DNA from: Hypoxylon rubiginosum
Lineage: Eukaryota > Ascomycota > Sordariomycetes > Xylariales > Hypoxylaceae
Direction of reading: 5' to 3'
Assembly: GCA_902806565.1 (NCBI GenBank)
Contig: CADCXA010000036.1
Span: 310,001 to 374,000, forward strand
Length of the DNA stretch: 64,000 bases
The notes below the pieces were generated by a model. It did no database searches and was not told the DNA's origin. It saw only the letters and a program-made list of their open reading frames with translations. The position numbers and the translations under genes were made by a program. Position 1 is the stretch's first letter. Every line of letters starts with the position of its first letter. Positions 45,738 through 57,536 of this stretch are shown here, one piece after another.

Positions 45738-48700
45738 ATAAACTACAGTGTGTTGCCAAACAACCACCTTGGCAGGTAGGATATCTCGACGAAAAGTAAT
45801 TGCCATACTAAGGGGTCGTCTAGTTTATTTTTTCATGACTGTACGTGAACTACCTTATTCTACGCCCCCCGTTTCGGATATCAGTCATATTGTAGCCATT
45901 ATATAAATCAGTGATTTCCTTGAATATCTTATACTTTAGGTATCTAGGTACGGTGACCTTAATCGAAAGAACTGATTAGCTTAAGAAGAAAAATCAGGGC
46001 ACTTATTGTACGTCTAGGCATATATTTATAGGTATATATAGATACCTCTCTCTATACTTTAGGTACATGCGTAATAAAAAGGAGACACTTCCAAGAGGAA
46101 AGCATCTTATAATCATCTCTCAGATACACAGTTCGCACATAATCGAGATGTATATTAGCTATTCGAGTTTTTAACTCACTTCATTAGGGAAGTACGCGTC
46201 AATAGACGCACTTAGGTCGACGAGAGGCATCGAAACTCAAGTGCCGTTCGAATATAAGCAATTACAAATCCAAATCAAGGAACTTGAAGCCGCGAGGGAT
46301 TGGTATGCGTGCCTCCCAAATCTTTAGGAATGCCTCACGAAGACGCTAGAGTCTCTAAAGCATGATGGTTATTGAGTACCTACCTAGTAAGAGGTAGGTA
46401 TGGAAACCTGGATAGGTAGGGTGCTTTGCCATCTATCGGACGGGATGTAGACCTTGGCAAGAAGCATGATTGTCGAGCTAAAACGCGAATGTTAACATCG
46501 GCATTGTTATTATAGAGGTTATTGCAGAGCCTCAGCTATACATAGCATCGACGAACTTGGTTTATAAGCAAGCAAGCGTTACCAAGACCCAGAGCCCTTC
46601 CAATTAGACATAGCGGGATGCTCAATAGATTAACTGGGTAGCACAACGTCTTGTCCAATGATATTCTAAAGCGGTCTTACTGAATGCTTATGAATCTATT
46701 TCCTCGTGAAACTTTCTCGTTCGATGATTTTCGGCAAAGGGTAGTGAGTGGCCTTAGGGTCACAGGAATCTAAGCGAACACGGAGAGCCCATATCCAGGT
46801 CCATGATGGGAATAGCGATATCATGGAGAGAGAAGCTACCAGGCTGCCTAGGCTCCGCCTTGACGGCCTCGGTTTCTAATCAGTGCCTTGCAAATTTAGT
46901 CGAACGGCTCGCGTATGCGTAGTAGTATTACGAAGGACCCATCCATCCTTCTAGAGCGGGCGTCATCGAATGTTGTTCATCAAAAACACTGGGATATCAG
47001 GTCAGGACTACATAGTATATCGAGCGGGAAGACGTCGACAATCACGTGCGGAAATGCTAAGGAAGCAAGTTCCGAAAATATATCACAAACACCCTCAACG
47101 TGACCCCCACCTTGGCGAGGGACTTGCTCTGACGCCGCCGGGATGACGGAAGGGGGATCATGGGGGGGTGTTACTACATGCGGCAAGCTTCGAGATGACG
47201 CAAGCTAAGGGGATGGGCCAGTCGGGACGCAACTCATCTATTAGATGACCTTCGCAATCTATAATATCGTGCTACCGGCGGCGGTCAAGGTTGCGTTTTT
47301 GTATATGTATGGGCCATTTGAAAAGAAAAATTGGTCCCTGGTGAGCTGATAAGTTAGTCCCCCCCACGCGGATGTCCCGTCCTCGATAACGCCATCTCGA
47401 TTCTCCGGATACGCTACCTTACTTGCGGCTTCTTTCGTGTGGGATATCCAGGCTCCTGGTCTGGCGGCCGGGAGGGTATGTATGCGGAGGCAGGGCTTGG
47501 AGCCGCCTGCGAGTGATGCTCTCCTTTACCAATGCACACGCGGACTCTACCAGCTGTTACAGTAGCGGCAACCAACTTTTAATGGCGACTGGTAACTGTA
47601 ATGCTTCATATACAAGTGTACATTGCCTTGTACATTGCATGATGGCTTACACCGGTGCTCTGGGGCATTGCTTATGTCTTAAATGCGGTATGCCAGTATG
47701 CATGGTGTGCTCCTGGATCGACGGGTATGTAGACGATCCTCTGTTATATGTACCAAGTATGCGCTTGATGAATGGCGCGGGTCACATGGTAACATTCCTA
47801 TGTTAGGTACGGTAGGTAAATATAATCCTGTGATTGATAAGCAGCTAAAGGGATACTGTATTGTAGCCATCAGCGAAGCTCTGTCGGCGAAGCTTGCTGA
47901 CTGTTCATGCGCCGGCAGAATCCTTTCCTCCTCAGTGGTCGGCGACCGCTCCTTTACCTGGTATTCAAGAGCCGGAACTATGTGACGCTTCATCAATCTG
48001 AGGTTCCATGGGAGCTTCTGGAATATCGCCTTGCATCGTGTTAAACTCTAAATGACCAAGGCCGGTGGCGATAGACAAGGGATCTCGGCGACCACGATCG
48101 TGTAAGACGGCTCGTATAAGTCGGCCCCGCGTATCCAGGTTATAAAACGCTGGAAGAAACACGGAGTGGTCCAAGCCAGTAACGTTACCCGGTTCCCAGC
48201 AGGCCGGAAGCCCCAGCAAAATTACTATTGTCTTCCGCTACTTTGTCGTACAGGTTACGTTTCCTACGATTCAGTTGCCGAATTCGGCCGATCCACGAAG
48301 GAGAAAAAAACCGGGGGGATTCAGAGCCTCTTTTAGGCTGGGCTTGGGTTTGGGAAACGCGGGTGTGCTAGGCAAAAAGAGACCGAGTCGAGCCTCTTGC
48401 CCGGTAAAAATGCCCTCCTGTTTATTTGCTTGTGATTCCCTGCAGGGTCCATGTATGTACCTTGGGCTGCTTGGGTAGTTCTGTACGCGTAGAGTATCCA
48501 TCTTGAGCAAGGGATATATCGGGGTAAAGTGTCGCCAAAGCTGTGGTGGCGAACGGCACGTGGCCCGGTAGAATTCTATTGCGAGCTGGAGACAGACAAT
48601 GACCATTCGGAAGTGAGAGTAGGATAATAATTTTTTTTTAAAAAAAAAACAATAAAAAGATAGGATAGGGGAGAGAAGGAGGAGAAGAGCTGTCCCGTCT

Positions 48701-49677
48701 TGGTAAGTCGCGATTCTCTTTCCTTAATGGTCGGCTTCGGACATCGCACAGCAAAGTACATATCAATCTTGGATGGATCATGCAAAGTAGATGAACCGGA
48801 TTGAGATTCGACGGAAAATTCCAAGTTTAAATTCCCGACCAATGAGAAGCTCGGGATGGGAAAGAGATGGGAAAACCGGCTACTCTAGGCGGAATAGAGT
48901 ACCAATAGTGGTTTCGGAGACTCGGAGTCGTCTGGAAGAAAAGGTCCAAGGTCCTAAAAAGATCATCAGAAACAACAAATATTGCTATGCTGGTAGCTAG
49001 GAATGACTGCTAGGACAGAAAATCAATCTATTTGCCGTCCAAGCCTGTCAGTCGGCGATCCACTCATGAACCTGTTCAGCTCTTTTATCGTCAGATCGTC
49101 TACTATGAGCTGTATGAGGTAGGCATCGTTTCGAGTGAGGCGGACCGTCAAGCGATTTTGTTTCCTTAATGGACTTCCCTCGGTCTCCCCCATGATCCAT
49201 CAAAACCATGGGCCTGGGGGTCTGGGGCTAAGGCTAAGAGGCTAGACCCCCGTTGGCCCACGGAGCTGCGTGCCGGCTCGTCAATCTAAAAAGGGTGCGC
49301 CGCAGCTATGCCTGTTCGGCCCGGGCTGCCGCATGGGGCCAGACAGGCAGAGAGATGTGAGAAAGATGGTACGGAATAGAATGGGGGCAAATAAACCCTT
49401 GTTCTTGATCTCTCTCCGCTGCCCCTGTGCCCCTCGCCCTCCCCCCATTATCCCCCCCCCTCCACGTCTCCAGGGGTCTTAGGCCCTTGAGTCCTTGGGA
49501 CAGACGTTTCTTCAACCTGGACAGCTCCTGGACAGCTTGCCTTATTTAGTCCCTGCTTGACCCCGCGGCGCACCGGGTAGGCGAAAGTGAGAAACGGAAT
49601 CTGAATGGCCGAGCTACAGCGCACTGGAGAGATCACAAGACACGGGGTACGCACCAGGAAAAGGGAAAAGGCTGAGG
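45738..49677. other. 3.9-kb gene-free stretch
   Basis: ORFs on either strand are short, mirror each other and lack motifs. Repeated TACCTA/TAGGTA motifs occur near 45940, 46378 and 46410. A T-run/A-run junction lies at about 48631-48649. This may be old, decayed sequence; I see no recognisable transposon end. Confidence 0.5.
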
Positions 49678-51891
49678 ATGTCCAACGTTGATGTGGTACA
49701 GCGCACAGCCGCTGCACTCCCCTCACCATTCGAGAGCGCAATGGCTGCTGCTGCTACCGCTACCGCTACCGCTACCGCTACCGCTGTGACAGCCACCACT
49801 AACACTGGAACTCCTGCTAGTCTTGTCACAATGGCGGCGACGAAACCCACAACATTTTCTTCCTCCACGTCGCTAGGGACAGCAACATCCGCGACAGCGA
49901 CGACAACAGCCACCGCCAACTTATTAAATACTATACCGCAAATTGGAGTTATCGGGATTAAGAGGACGAGAAACGGAGACCATAAAGAAGGGAGAATTTC
50001 AAAAAGCAGGCAGAGGACGTTTACAAAGAGCATGGAGCCCCCTGTATTATCGTTTTACGGCACTCAGCCCGTGCCGCTCCCCTCACGATTTGGTAGTTTG
50101 AAAAAGCGACTCGTCGCCGGCCACGAACCCGCGCTGCAGGCGTCGTGGGCCCGATTGCTGGACGCACTGCGAGACGAGGTCAAACATATCGAGAAGGAGG
50201 GCTCCGGCCTGATCCCGTCGCTCGATTTTACCGACATAGAAGATGCGGCTAAAGTCGAACCGTTCGGTGCTCAATTGAAGCGCTACGGTATCGGCGTTAT
50301 CCGCGGTGTAGTGCCCTCTACCGACGCGAGCAGGTGGGTGGAGGAAACCAAGGAGTATCTGGAGACGAAGCACGAGTACAAGCCGCCCCCGGCGCAGGAC
50401 CCGACCTGTTTCGACTTCTTCTGGACGCCGGCCCAGGTGCGCTCGCGCGCGCATCCCAACGTGCTGCAGGCGCAGCGCTTCGCCATGTCGCTGTGGAATA
50501 CTAACAACGACGACCGGCTCGCCACGCGATTCCCCATCACGTACGCGGACCGTATCCGAATAGAGTCGATTTCTAACGGCCACCTGACCGTGAACGGAGC
50601 CGCCCAGCCCACGCACGAGGATAGCCTGATCGCCGCCGCAGCCGCCGCGTCCTCTGCGCAAATCGCGCAGGTGGATAACGGCAGTTTGGAGCGCTGGGAG
50701 CAGGACGGGTACGGGCGCGGAGGTCTCTACGATGCTATATTTAAAGGCGACTGGGAATCGTACGATGCATGGGACCCGGCGGGACGCATCAACGCGACGT
50801 CAGATTTGTACAATGGTGCGGGTGCATGTTCCATGATGCGTCTGTTCCAGGGCATTCTCGCATTGACGGTGGTAGAGCCGGGAATGATTCGACTGCTACC
50901 ATCGCCAAAGCTATCTACGGCTTACTTCCTACTGCGGCCGTTCTTCATGCCAAAAGAGGGGCCGCCGGAACAGGGCGCCAGTACCGAGGAATGGGATGCC
51001 TATCTGGACGCCTCGAACTGGACAATCGAAAAGGAGCAGTCTACCGTGATACACGGTGCCGTACCAGGTCACGCCCAGCGTGTGACGGCGGCCTGGCACC
51101 CACACTTGCAGCTCGAGAAAAGTCTCGTGACGCCGCCTACCCTGCAGGCTGGCGACTATATCGTCTGGCATCCGGACCAGGCATATCAGTTCTCTAATAC
51201 CAACTACCGCAGCAACAGCCGGCCGCAGACCTCATCGTCGTCCGGAGGCGGTCCTGCGTCGGACATGACATCGATGCTCGTCTACACACCAGCAGCACCT
51301 CTGACGCAGACCAATGCGTTGTTCTTAGCGCGTCAGCGGAAGGCCTTCCTGCGTGGGCATCCGGGTCCGGATTTCGATTCCACCGGCACGGGTCTCGGCA
51401 GTGAAGCGCCGCACACGGGCCGCCTAAGCGAGAAGGACATCCGCGACGTGGGCGGCGACGAAGGCCTGCGAGCGATGGGGCTCGCGCCGTGGAATCTCGG
51501 CACCGCCAGCACCTCCAGCGGCAGCAGCACCCACAAGCACGCGCACTCGTCGTCGAAGGACAAGAAGGGCGCGAGCGCGGACAACATGGACGTGGACGCG
51601 CCGAGCCGGAGCAGCAGCCGGGACAGCCGGAGCAGCAGCACGAGCAGCAGCACGCACGCCGAGGCCGAGGTCGTCCGGCTCGCGAACATCATCCTGTTCC
51701 CGGACCGGTACGACTTCTACATGCCGACGCGCGCCAGCAGCCCGGTGCCGTCGCGGGAGAGGAACGAGAAGGAGAGGGAGCGGGAGCGGGAGCGGGACAG
51801 GAGTAATAAGGAGCGGGAGAACAGGGACCGGGATAAGGATAGGGATAAGGGAAGGATAGAGATAAATAAATCAACCGAGGCATCATCATAA
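49678..51891 (+). CDS. DUF1479 (YbiU-like) putative Fe(II)/2-oxoglutarate oxygenase with disordered tails
   Basis: A single-exon 737-aa protein. The core (about residues 130-560) carries features of the DUF1479 family: RYGIGVIRGVVPSTDA, DFFWTPAQVRSRAHPNVL, YDAWDPAGRINATSDLYNGAG, LRPFFMP and AGDYIVWHPDQAYQF. The family adopts the cupin-like fold of 2-oxoglutarate oxygenases, but its reaction is not established. Residues 1-90 are Ala/Thr low-complexity encoded by GCTACC repeats, so a later ATG (49741 or 50032) may be used. The last 150 residues are Ser-rich and then an RE/RD-rich tail (KERERERERDR). The GC-rich 3' part (51400-51740) encodes this tail. Confidence 0.85.
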   Translation: MSNVDVVQRTAAALPSPFESAMAAAATATATATATAVTATTNTGTPASLVTMAATKPTTFSSSTSLGTATSATATTTATANLLNTIPQIGVIGIKRTRNGDHKEGRISKSRQRTFTKSMEPPVLSFYGTQPVPLPSRFGSLKKRLVAGHEPALQASWARLLDALRDEVKHIEKEGSGLIPSLDFTDIEDAAKVEPFGAQLKRYGIGVIRGVVPSTDASRWVEETKEYLETKHEYKPPPAQDPTCFDFFWTPAQVRSRAHPNVLQAQRFAMSLWNTNNDDRLATRFPITYADRIRIESISNGHLTVNGAAQPTHEDSLIAAAAAASSAQIAQVDNGSLERWEQDGYGRGGLYDAIFKGDWESYDAWDPAGRINATSDLYNGAGACSMMRLFQGILALTVVEPGMIRLLPSPKLSTAYFLLRPFFMPKEGPPEQGASTEEWDAYLDASNWTIEKEQSTVIHGAVPGHAQRVTAAWHPHLQLEKSLVTPPTLQAGDYIVWHPDQAYQFSNTNYRSNSRPQTSSSSGGGPASDMTSMLVYTPAAPLTQTNALFLARQRKAFLRGHPGPDFDSTGTGLGSEAPHTGRLSEKDIRDVGGDEGLRAMGLAPWNLGTASTSSGSSTHKHAHSSSKDKKGASADNMDVDAPSRSSSRDSRSSSTSSSTHAEAEVVRLANIILFPDRYDFYMPTRASSPVPSRERNEKERERERERDRSNKERENRDRDKDRDKGRIEINKSTEASS
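49752..49786 (+). repeat. (GCTACC)n microsatellite within the coding sequence
   Basis: About five GCTACC units encode the Ala-Thr repeat of the DUF1479 N-terminus. Directly visible. Confidence 0.9.
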
Positions 51892-52610
51892 AGGGTGGGG
51901 GGAAATGGGAAAGGGCTGGGCTGCCTACCGGTAAGGGGTGGGGTGGTTGCATCGAGGACGACGAACGAGGGAGAGGTGCTGGCTGGCTGGCGAGCTGGCG
52001 AAGCTAGCGAAGCTAGGAGACATACGTTTAAACCAAGCTGTATATATGTCTCTGTCGGTTCTACGAGAACGCGCTGCATGAAGTAGTAGACGGCTCATGA
52101 GCTAGTCAATCAAGTTAGGTCTTTTTGAAAGGCCTCTGATTCTACGATGGATTTTCTCTTTTCGCTGCTCTCATCGTATGGTGTGTTGTCTTGGTATTAC
52201 CAGGAGAGGTACCTACCTGGCCTTGCTTGGGTCAGAGTACCTAATCGGCTTTTCTCACAGGAAGGTAAATTTAATATCCCGAGTATGACAAGACAAGAGG
52301 TAAGCCGTGCTAAGCCACTCATAAGCTCCCCCCCAAGCCACCCCCTATGAGCTGGACTGTCTTAAATTTATTTCGGTTGGGTGGAGATTTAATACTCTGC
52401 ATAGTTTTTACATGATATTATTACATGTTTGGCTTGACGGGTTCGAGCTCTCTCGCAGACATGCGATATAGCATGACAACTTAAACAGTTTATGCTATAC
52501 TTCGTATAAACTCAAGTCATCGCTCAGAAGCCCACTATATTGCCATTGACAGAGACCATTACCGAACTCTCCGTTTAGCTACGTAGGTACCTAAGGTAAT
52601 ATCTTTGGTA
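51892..52610. other. intergenic
   Basis: Between the convergent DUF1479 and cupin genes. No gene supported. Confidence 0.45.
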
Positions 52611-53439
52611 CTACAGCTTCTCGGGCTTCCCGGGTGCGAATAGATGCGCAATACCTCCAAATATCGCAAGGAACTTGACTATAGGTCAGCACATGATGAA
52701 TATGACGTTTAATACTCGAAGACTGACCACTTCATCGATGAATTGGAAGTACAGAGGCAGCGCAAGGTACGTGTCCCCGTCGTAGAACGCCCTCATGGTA
52801 TGGAAGAAGCCTCCAAAAATCCCCGTCGAGAAGATGTCGTTGAAGAACCTGTAGCGACGGCCGGGATGGTAAGCGCTCATAGCATAGGTACGGGATACCC
52901 GAGATATCAAGATACGGTAGACCGCCTCTGAGCGAGAACACTTACATGGCCTTGTACATGCCCGCAGGGTCGGGTCTCTCCCGGAAGATGAGCTTCTCGC
53001 CTTTGAAGCCCCGGATGCTGTGCACGACCCGGCGGGGCACGCGCACCGCTGGGTCGCCCGCTTTCACAATGACCTTGTCTCCGTTGAGGGTTACCTCTAC
53101 CCTACCCTCGACCACGCTAAGATATTCTGAGTGGTTCTAAGGAAACGGTGTATGCTTAGTATCTGTCTGTAACAACGCAGTATCCCTTCACTAACCTTAT
53201 GCCAATGTGGTGGGATATGGAGAGCCTCTTCACCGGTAGAGACTGTGTCCATGGTATACCTATTGATCGAATCTTCCGGCTCGGCTTCGTCGATGGTGAT
53301 TTTCATTGTTATGCCCTGGGAGTGTTAGCTGTCCGAGCATTCGAATCGTCTACCCTTGGTGCAAATAGACGTGTCTATTTGGCGTTGTTTGATGTACCTT
53401 ACCCACGCCAAGGGTTTTAAGGACCTTGACGGAACTCAT
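52611..53439 (-). CDS. Cupin-domain protein
   Basis: Several exons. The chain starts at ATG 53439 (MSSVKVLKTLG). It continues with MKITIDEAEPEDSINRY and LHIPPHWHKNHSEYLSVVEG, where a splice joins HK to NHSEYL, and with VPRRVVHSI, giving the two conserved cupin metal motifs. After another intron comes FFNDIFSTGIFGGFFHTM and a helical end FQFIDEV...FLAIFGGIAHLFAPG, stopping at 52611. The last intron lacks an ideal donor: GTC A|GTCTTC fits the frame but is weak. Cupins of this kind bind a metal and include dioxygenases and isomerases of small molecules. Pathway unknown. Confidence 0.78.
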
Positions 53440-55293
53440 CTTGACCGACGCCTCAGGTAGTATGCCCAGTATGTCTATTCCCAATCCTAGCTACTTTAAG
53501 TACTCGATAGCATCATTTTCTGCCCAGATTAGTATCTAAATCGCTCCGTTAGAAGTTATGTGAAGGTAAATTAAGCGATAGACAATGAATCTGAAAAAGA
53601 GATGGATGTGTGCATCCTTTATATGAATCCACATTACAGTGGGTTGTAGTGTATTTCTAGTACACTTCTAACGTCTTATTTTCGGGGGGTGAGTTTTAAC
53701 TCCATCCGATCGGCCTATTGGTAGAACGCGTAGCCGATATCCCCTTGTTTCGAGGCAGCTTGGCAAGATCGAAATCTAAATGCCTACCCCTTATAGGAAA
53801 ACCTCTCCTCTTCATGAACCTCTACGGAAATCGCCGCTCCGGCTTAATCTCTACTAATAATGAATAAATCTCGCCTCGTATATACAGACAAGCTGATTAT
53901 ATACCAACCTAGTATCTATCTTGAACCTACCTAACACTTGTTGGAATAATAGTTATGAGTCAAAATTAAGTCTCGACATTATAATAACCTCTCTTCGGCT
54001 GCCAAGCATTGGTGCTTCCAGAACAGTGTCTCCATAGCATATACCCACACTTGTGTTCAACGAATACTTAGTTTCCTAAGTGCCGTATAGATGGCTAGAT
54101 CTCCCGAAAGGTGTAGGGCGTACTGAGCTATGGTATACGAATTAGGTATAGCATGACACCTGAAGACGAGATAGTCCCTAGCGGAGCCTCAATATAAACG
54201 CAAATCGACACACTATAGTCTGAAACTATAGTAGGTTTATGTTAGCCTACGGGTTCTAGAACGAAGGAAGACGTTAATCCTTTAGAATCAGCATACTTTC
54301 AATATCTCTTTCATCGAATGTAGTCGTCTTTGCTGAGCGGATCGTGCTTGCGATGGGTGCTCTATAGTAATATCAGCACAATATAGTCTAGGAATCGGTT
54401 TCGTGTTTTGAAATTTCATGATAAGAAGTTCAGATTTACAAAGACCTGAACATAAAAGACAATATTACAAGACTATTCTGTGTAGGAGAGAGGAGTTACT
54501 ACACCGGCAACACTAGCATAGCGAGTATCAACCAGTTGATAATGAAATTCGTGATTGAGTTTCCCCATAGAAAAGGGATTGTCCTAATGCAATGGGCCAA
54601 GACTCAGGCGACCGAGGCCGCTATTGCCGAGCCGCTTGTCTGCGGGCTAAAGAGGGCTATACACAGGCACAGTTTGCCTGCGTCTGTCGCCAATGTGTAT
54701 TTACATCTTTGGTACGACATGTGAGAAGATAGCTCTGCGCAAATAGCCAAGAAGCAGCCACTCGGCGTCGGCAAAGACCTGGCCCTCATAGTACGTGAGC
54801 TCCATAGTCTTCGGCATCAAGAATTGCTTGACAATACCAAGAGGCCTGGATGGGGCCGCGAGCTCGATCGCAGATCAGATATGCTCTTAGGCGAAGCAGG
54901 CGAAATATTGGCCCGTAGAGGTGGCATGTCGGGAGATACGTACAAGTTCAGCATTGCGTATGGAAGACTGAGCATGGGTATACCTTACATCGCTTACGAT
55001 ACTATTGACACCATTATCATGGTAGCTGAGGCCATACCTTCACTGCCAAATCATCAAGGCACAGTGCAAGGGAGGTACCCAATCTTTATTAACCCCCTAT
55101 CTCCACGTGGCATTGCCAGCCTCAATTCAGTTACGACCTTTGCCATGAAGTTCCACTACGCATTTCCAAGCTACCTAGGTGCTCATAAAGAACTTAGTGT
55201 AGGTGTGACGCACTACGTCTAATAATCAGGTTACATCCCGATCGATACACGCGAACTCAACAATAATACCTATTCATTATCCCTTATTCCCAC
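53440..55293. other. gene-poor stretch with a possible gene remnant
   Basis: Around 54720-54960 the minus strand reads ELTYYEGQVFADAEWLLLGY in a coherent frame, but in-frame stops lie just upstream. A plus ORF at 54824-55222 (132 codons) overlaps it. Neither was accepted as a gene; a degraded sequence is possible. Confidence 0.4.
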
Positions 55294-57018
55294 TTAGCTT
55301 TCCAAATATGTGCTTAGTGGCTGTCCATCAGGAACTCGATTCCACTGCTTCGTAACCGGGTCTAAAAACTCGCTTTCTAGTTGGCGCCATTCCCGCCTTA
55401 CCACACCCGCCCTTTGACTATCTCTAGGTTTCATGTGGCATTCAAATGGTGCGGGAGCCATCGCCAGTCCACCTCTAAGATCCTCCGTGTCGATTTTGCT
55501 TGGGTCAGGAGTAGAAATATCAAACGCCCACAACAGACAAGCCATGGCCAGAAACAAACTACGCTCGGCGATGTGAATCCCTTGGCAAAGCCGCCTGCCT
55601 GCACCAAATATGTAATTGTGTCTCAAGGAGGCAGGATCGCTTGACGTAGCAATCTCGTGCTCCGACCTCATCTCACTCTCAAACCTCAAAGGATCAAATA
55701 CACGCGGGTTCGGCCAGCTTGCTGGATCCATGTTCAACGCCCAAACGTTAACGACCACTGATGCGCCAGCGGGGATGATGTAATCCCGATACACATCATC
55801 CTTCAATGGCGAATGAGGCACCAACAACGCCGTAGTAGGCATCCACCGTAATGTTTCCTTAACACAACCGCGGATATAAGGAAGCGACTCCATGTCCTCG
55901 AGCTTAGGAAGGCGGTTGGTCCCCACCACCGAGTCAAGCTCCTCCTGCGCACGCCGTTGGACATCCAGGTGGGTCACCATAGCCATAAGGAAGCCCATGA
56001 GTTCGTCAGAGGTGGTACTACTCGCCGCCTCGACGATGTCGCCTGCTATATAAGAGGCTAACTCGTCGGAAAATCCCTCAGCCGCCTGAGCCTGAACCAA
56101 TGATGCGCAGAAGCACGGCATTGCGGTACCGTCCTGGACATTCTTCTTTCCTTCGAACCAGCGCTCGAGAAAGACGGATATACAGCGGCGGTCGATATCC
56201 ATAGCCTTCCGGCAGACGGGCAAAAGGTACTTGGGTATTTTCCGAAGAATTGGGTAGCAATCCATAAGCCGTGCCGGAATGGTAACGGCTAGGTCACAAA
56301 CCTCAAAGAAGATTGATATGACACTTTGCAATTTAGGATCGGACCATGTCGTCGTACGAAAACCGTAAACCATCTGGCAAGCTACGCTATTGGAATATCG
56401 CTGAATATGTTTCTTGTGTTCGTTGGGTTTATTAAGTATATCCACAAGCATCTGACGGCTCTCCAGAATCTGGTAGGGTGTATAGGCGTGGACGGCTTTA
56501 GCATTTAAGATCTTGTGGTTTATACGGTGGATCTGGCGCCAGGTGGGAGTGTATTTCTATGTCGAATTTTCAGACCCTGTGGTTGACCCCAGTAGACATT
56601 GCGTTGAGCGTTTGGCATATGAAAAGACCAAACTTACCATTGCAACATGTCGAAGTCCCCGGCTAGACAAATCCGACATAATATAGAGGTCCGGCCGAGA
56701 TGAATAGTTTGACCCCCGCTTGTCCAGCAACTCCTTGGCAACCTCTTGTGATTGCAACATAATAAGAGGATTCGACCCGACCATGAGTGAGTATATTGGC
56801 CCGTACATCTTGCCCCATTCGGCGAACCTTTTGTAAGGCTTGAATGTGGGCATGAGATGCAGATTCCCGAAGATAGGAAGAGTTCGAGGACCTGGAGGGA
56901 AGCCCACCGATCGCCTCCCGACCTGCAACAAGCCTACGGCTGCATAAGTGATGGCGAGGAAACACGCTATCGCAGCAAAGCTTAAAGCTGTGAAGTTCGT
57001 CTCGAAGAGGACAGCCAT
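55294..57018 (-). CDS. Cytochrome P450 monooxygenase (O-methylsterigmatocystin-oxidoreductase-like group)
   Basis: Two exons (57018-56638, 56556-55294) give 547 aa. The membrane anchor (about residues 12-32, SFAAIACFLAITYAAVGLL) is followed by the proline hinge FPPGPRTLPIFGNLH. The splice joins RHVAM to KYTPTWRQIHRI. The I-helix is AGDIVEAASSTTSDE, the ExxR KETLRW, and the heme loop FGAGRRLCQGIHIAE. The general resemblance is to fungal CYP64-type enzymes; this is a family placement, not a product claim. It lies 0.5 kb from a Zn2Cys6 regulator on the same strand, which suggests local control. Redox partner: a separate CPR. Confidence 0.9.
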
Positions 57019-57536
57019 AGTTTGGAGAATTGGCAACGGCTATTTAACACAAGAGAACTTAAAATTCGAAGGTAGAAAATGAAAATCGCACCGGTAAGTG
57101 CAAATGGAAGATTGACGATCGAAATTTGGCAAGGGCCGCATGCGCTTTATTCCCGTTCGCCGACGGCGCAAGGAAGCCAGAAGGATCTCACCGAAGAGGG
57201 GTTGGCTAGACATGACGGCCTGATTCACTGATGATACCACCACATACGTCTTAGTGAGATAAAGGATCTCGGTCCTCGGAAAAAACCACCAAGATTGGAT
57301 TTGGCAAGAGAACACGCCATTTTGCCTTGCTCCTATAGGCCAGGGCGCAAATCGAGGGCAATAGTGAGTTTTCTACAGGACCTGAAAGATCTTGAGAACC
57401 CCAAAGTCAGGTATTCTTATTAAGTTATAGACTCTGGCAGGGTAGCCGTGAAAATCTAACCGGAATCGGTTTCTATTCTGTTCCGCATAATGGCCTGTCG
57501 TCTAATACCGATTATATACCTAAGGCATTCTATCTG
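57019..57536. other. intergenic, P450 promoter region
   Basis: Between the P450 start and the 3' end of the regulator. A CGG triplet search for regulator binding sites was not conclusive by eye. Confidence 0.35.

Noticed and set aside
45023..45806. Long alternative frames on both strands within the EthD-hydrolase gene
   Set aside because: Shadows of the GC-rich hydrolase part, which carries the catalytic motifs in the accepted frame.
50083..50661. 192-codon minus frame opposite the DUF1479 gene
   Set aside because: Antisense shadow of a GC-rich coding region, no start context or motif.
54720..55222. Possible gene on either strand (minus ELTYYEGQVFADAEW; plus 132 codons)
   Set aside because: The two frames overlap and exclude each other, in-frame stops interrupt the minus frame, and no family was recognised.
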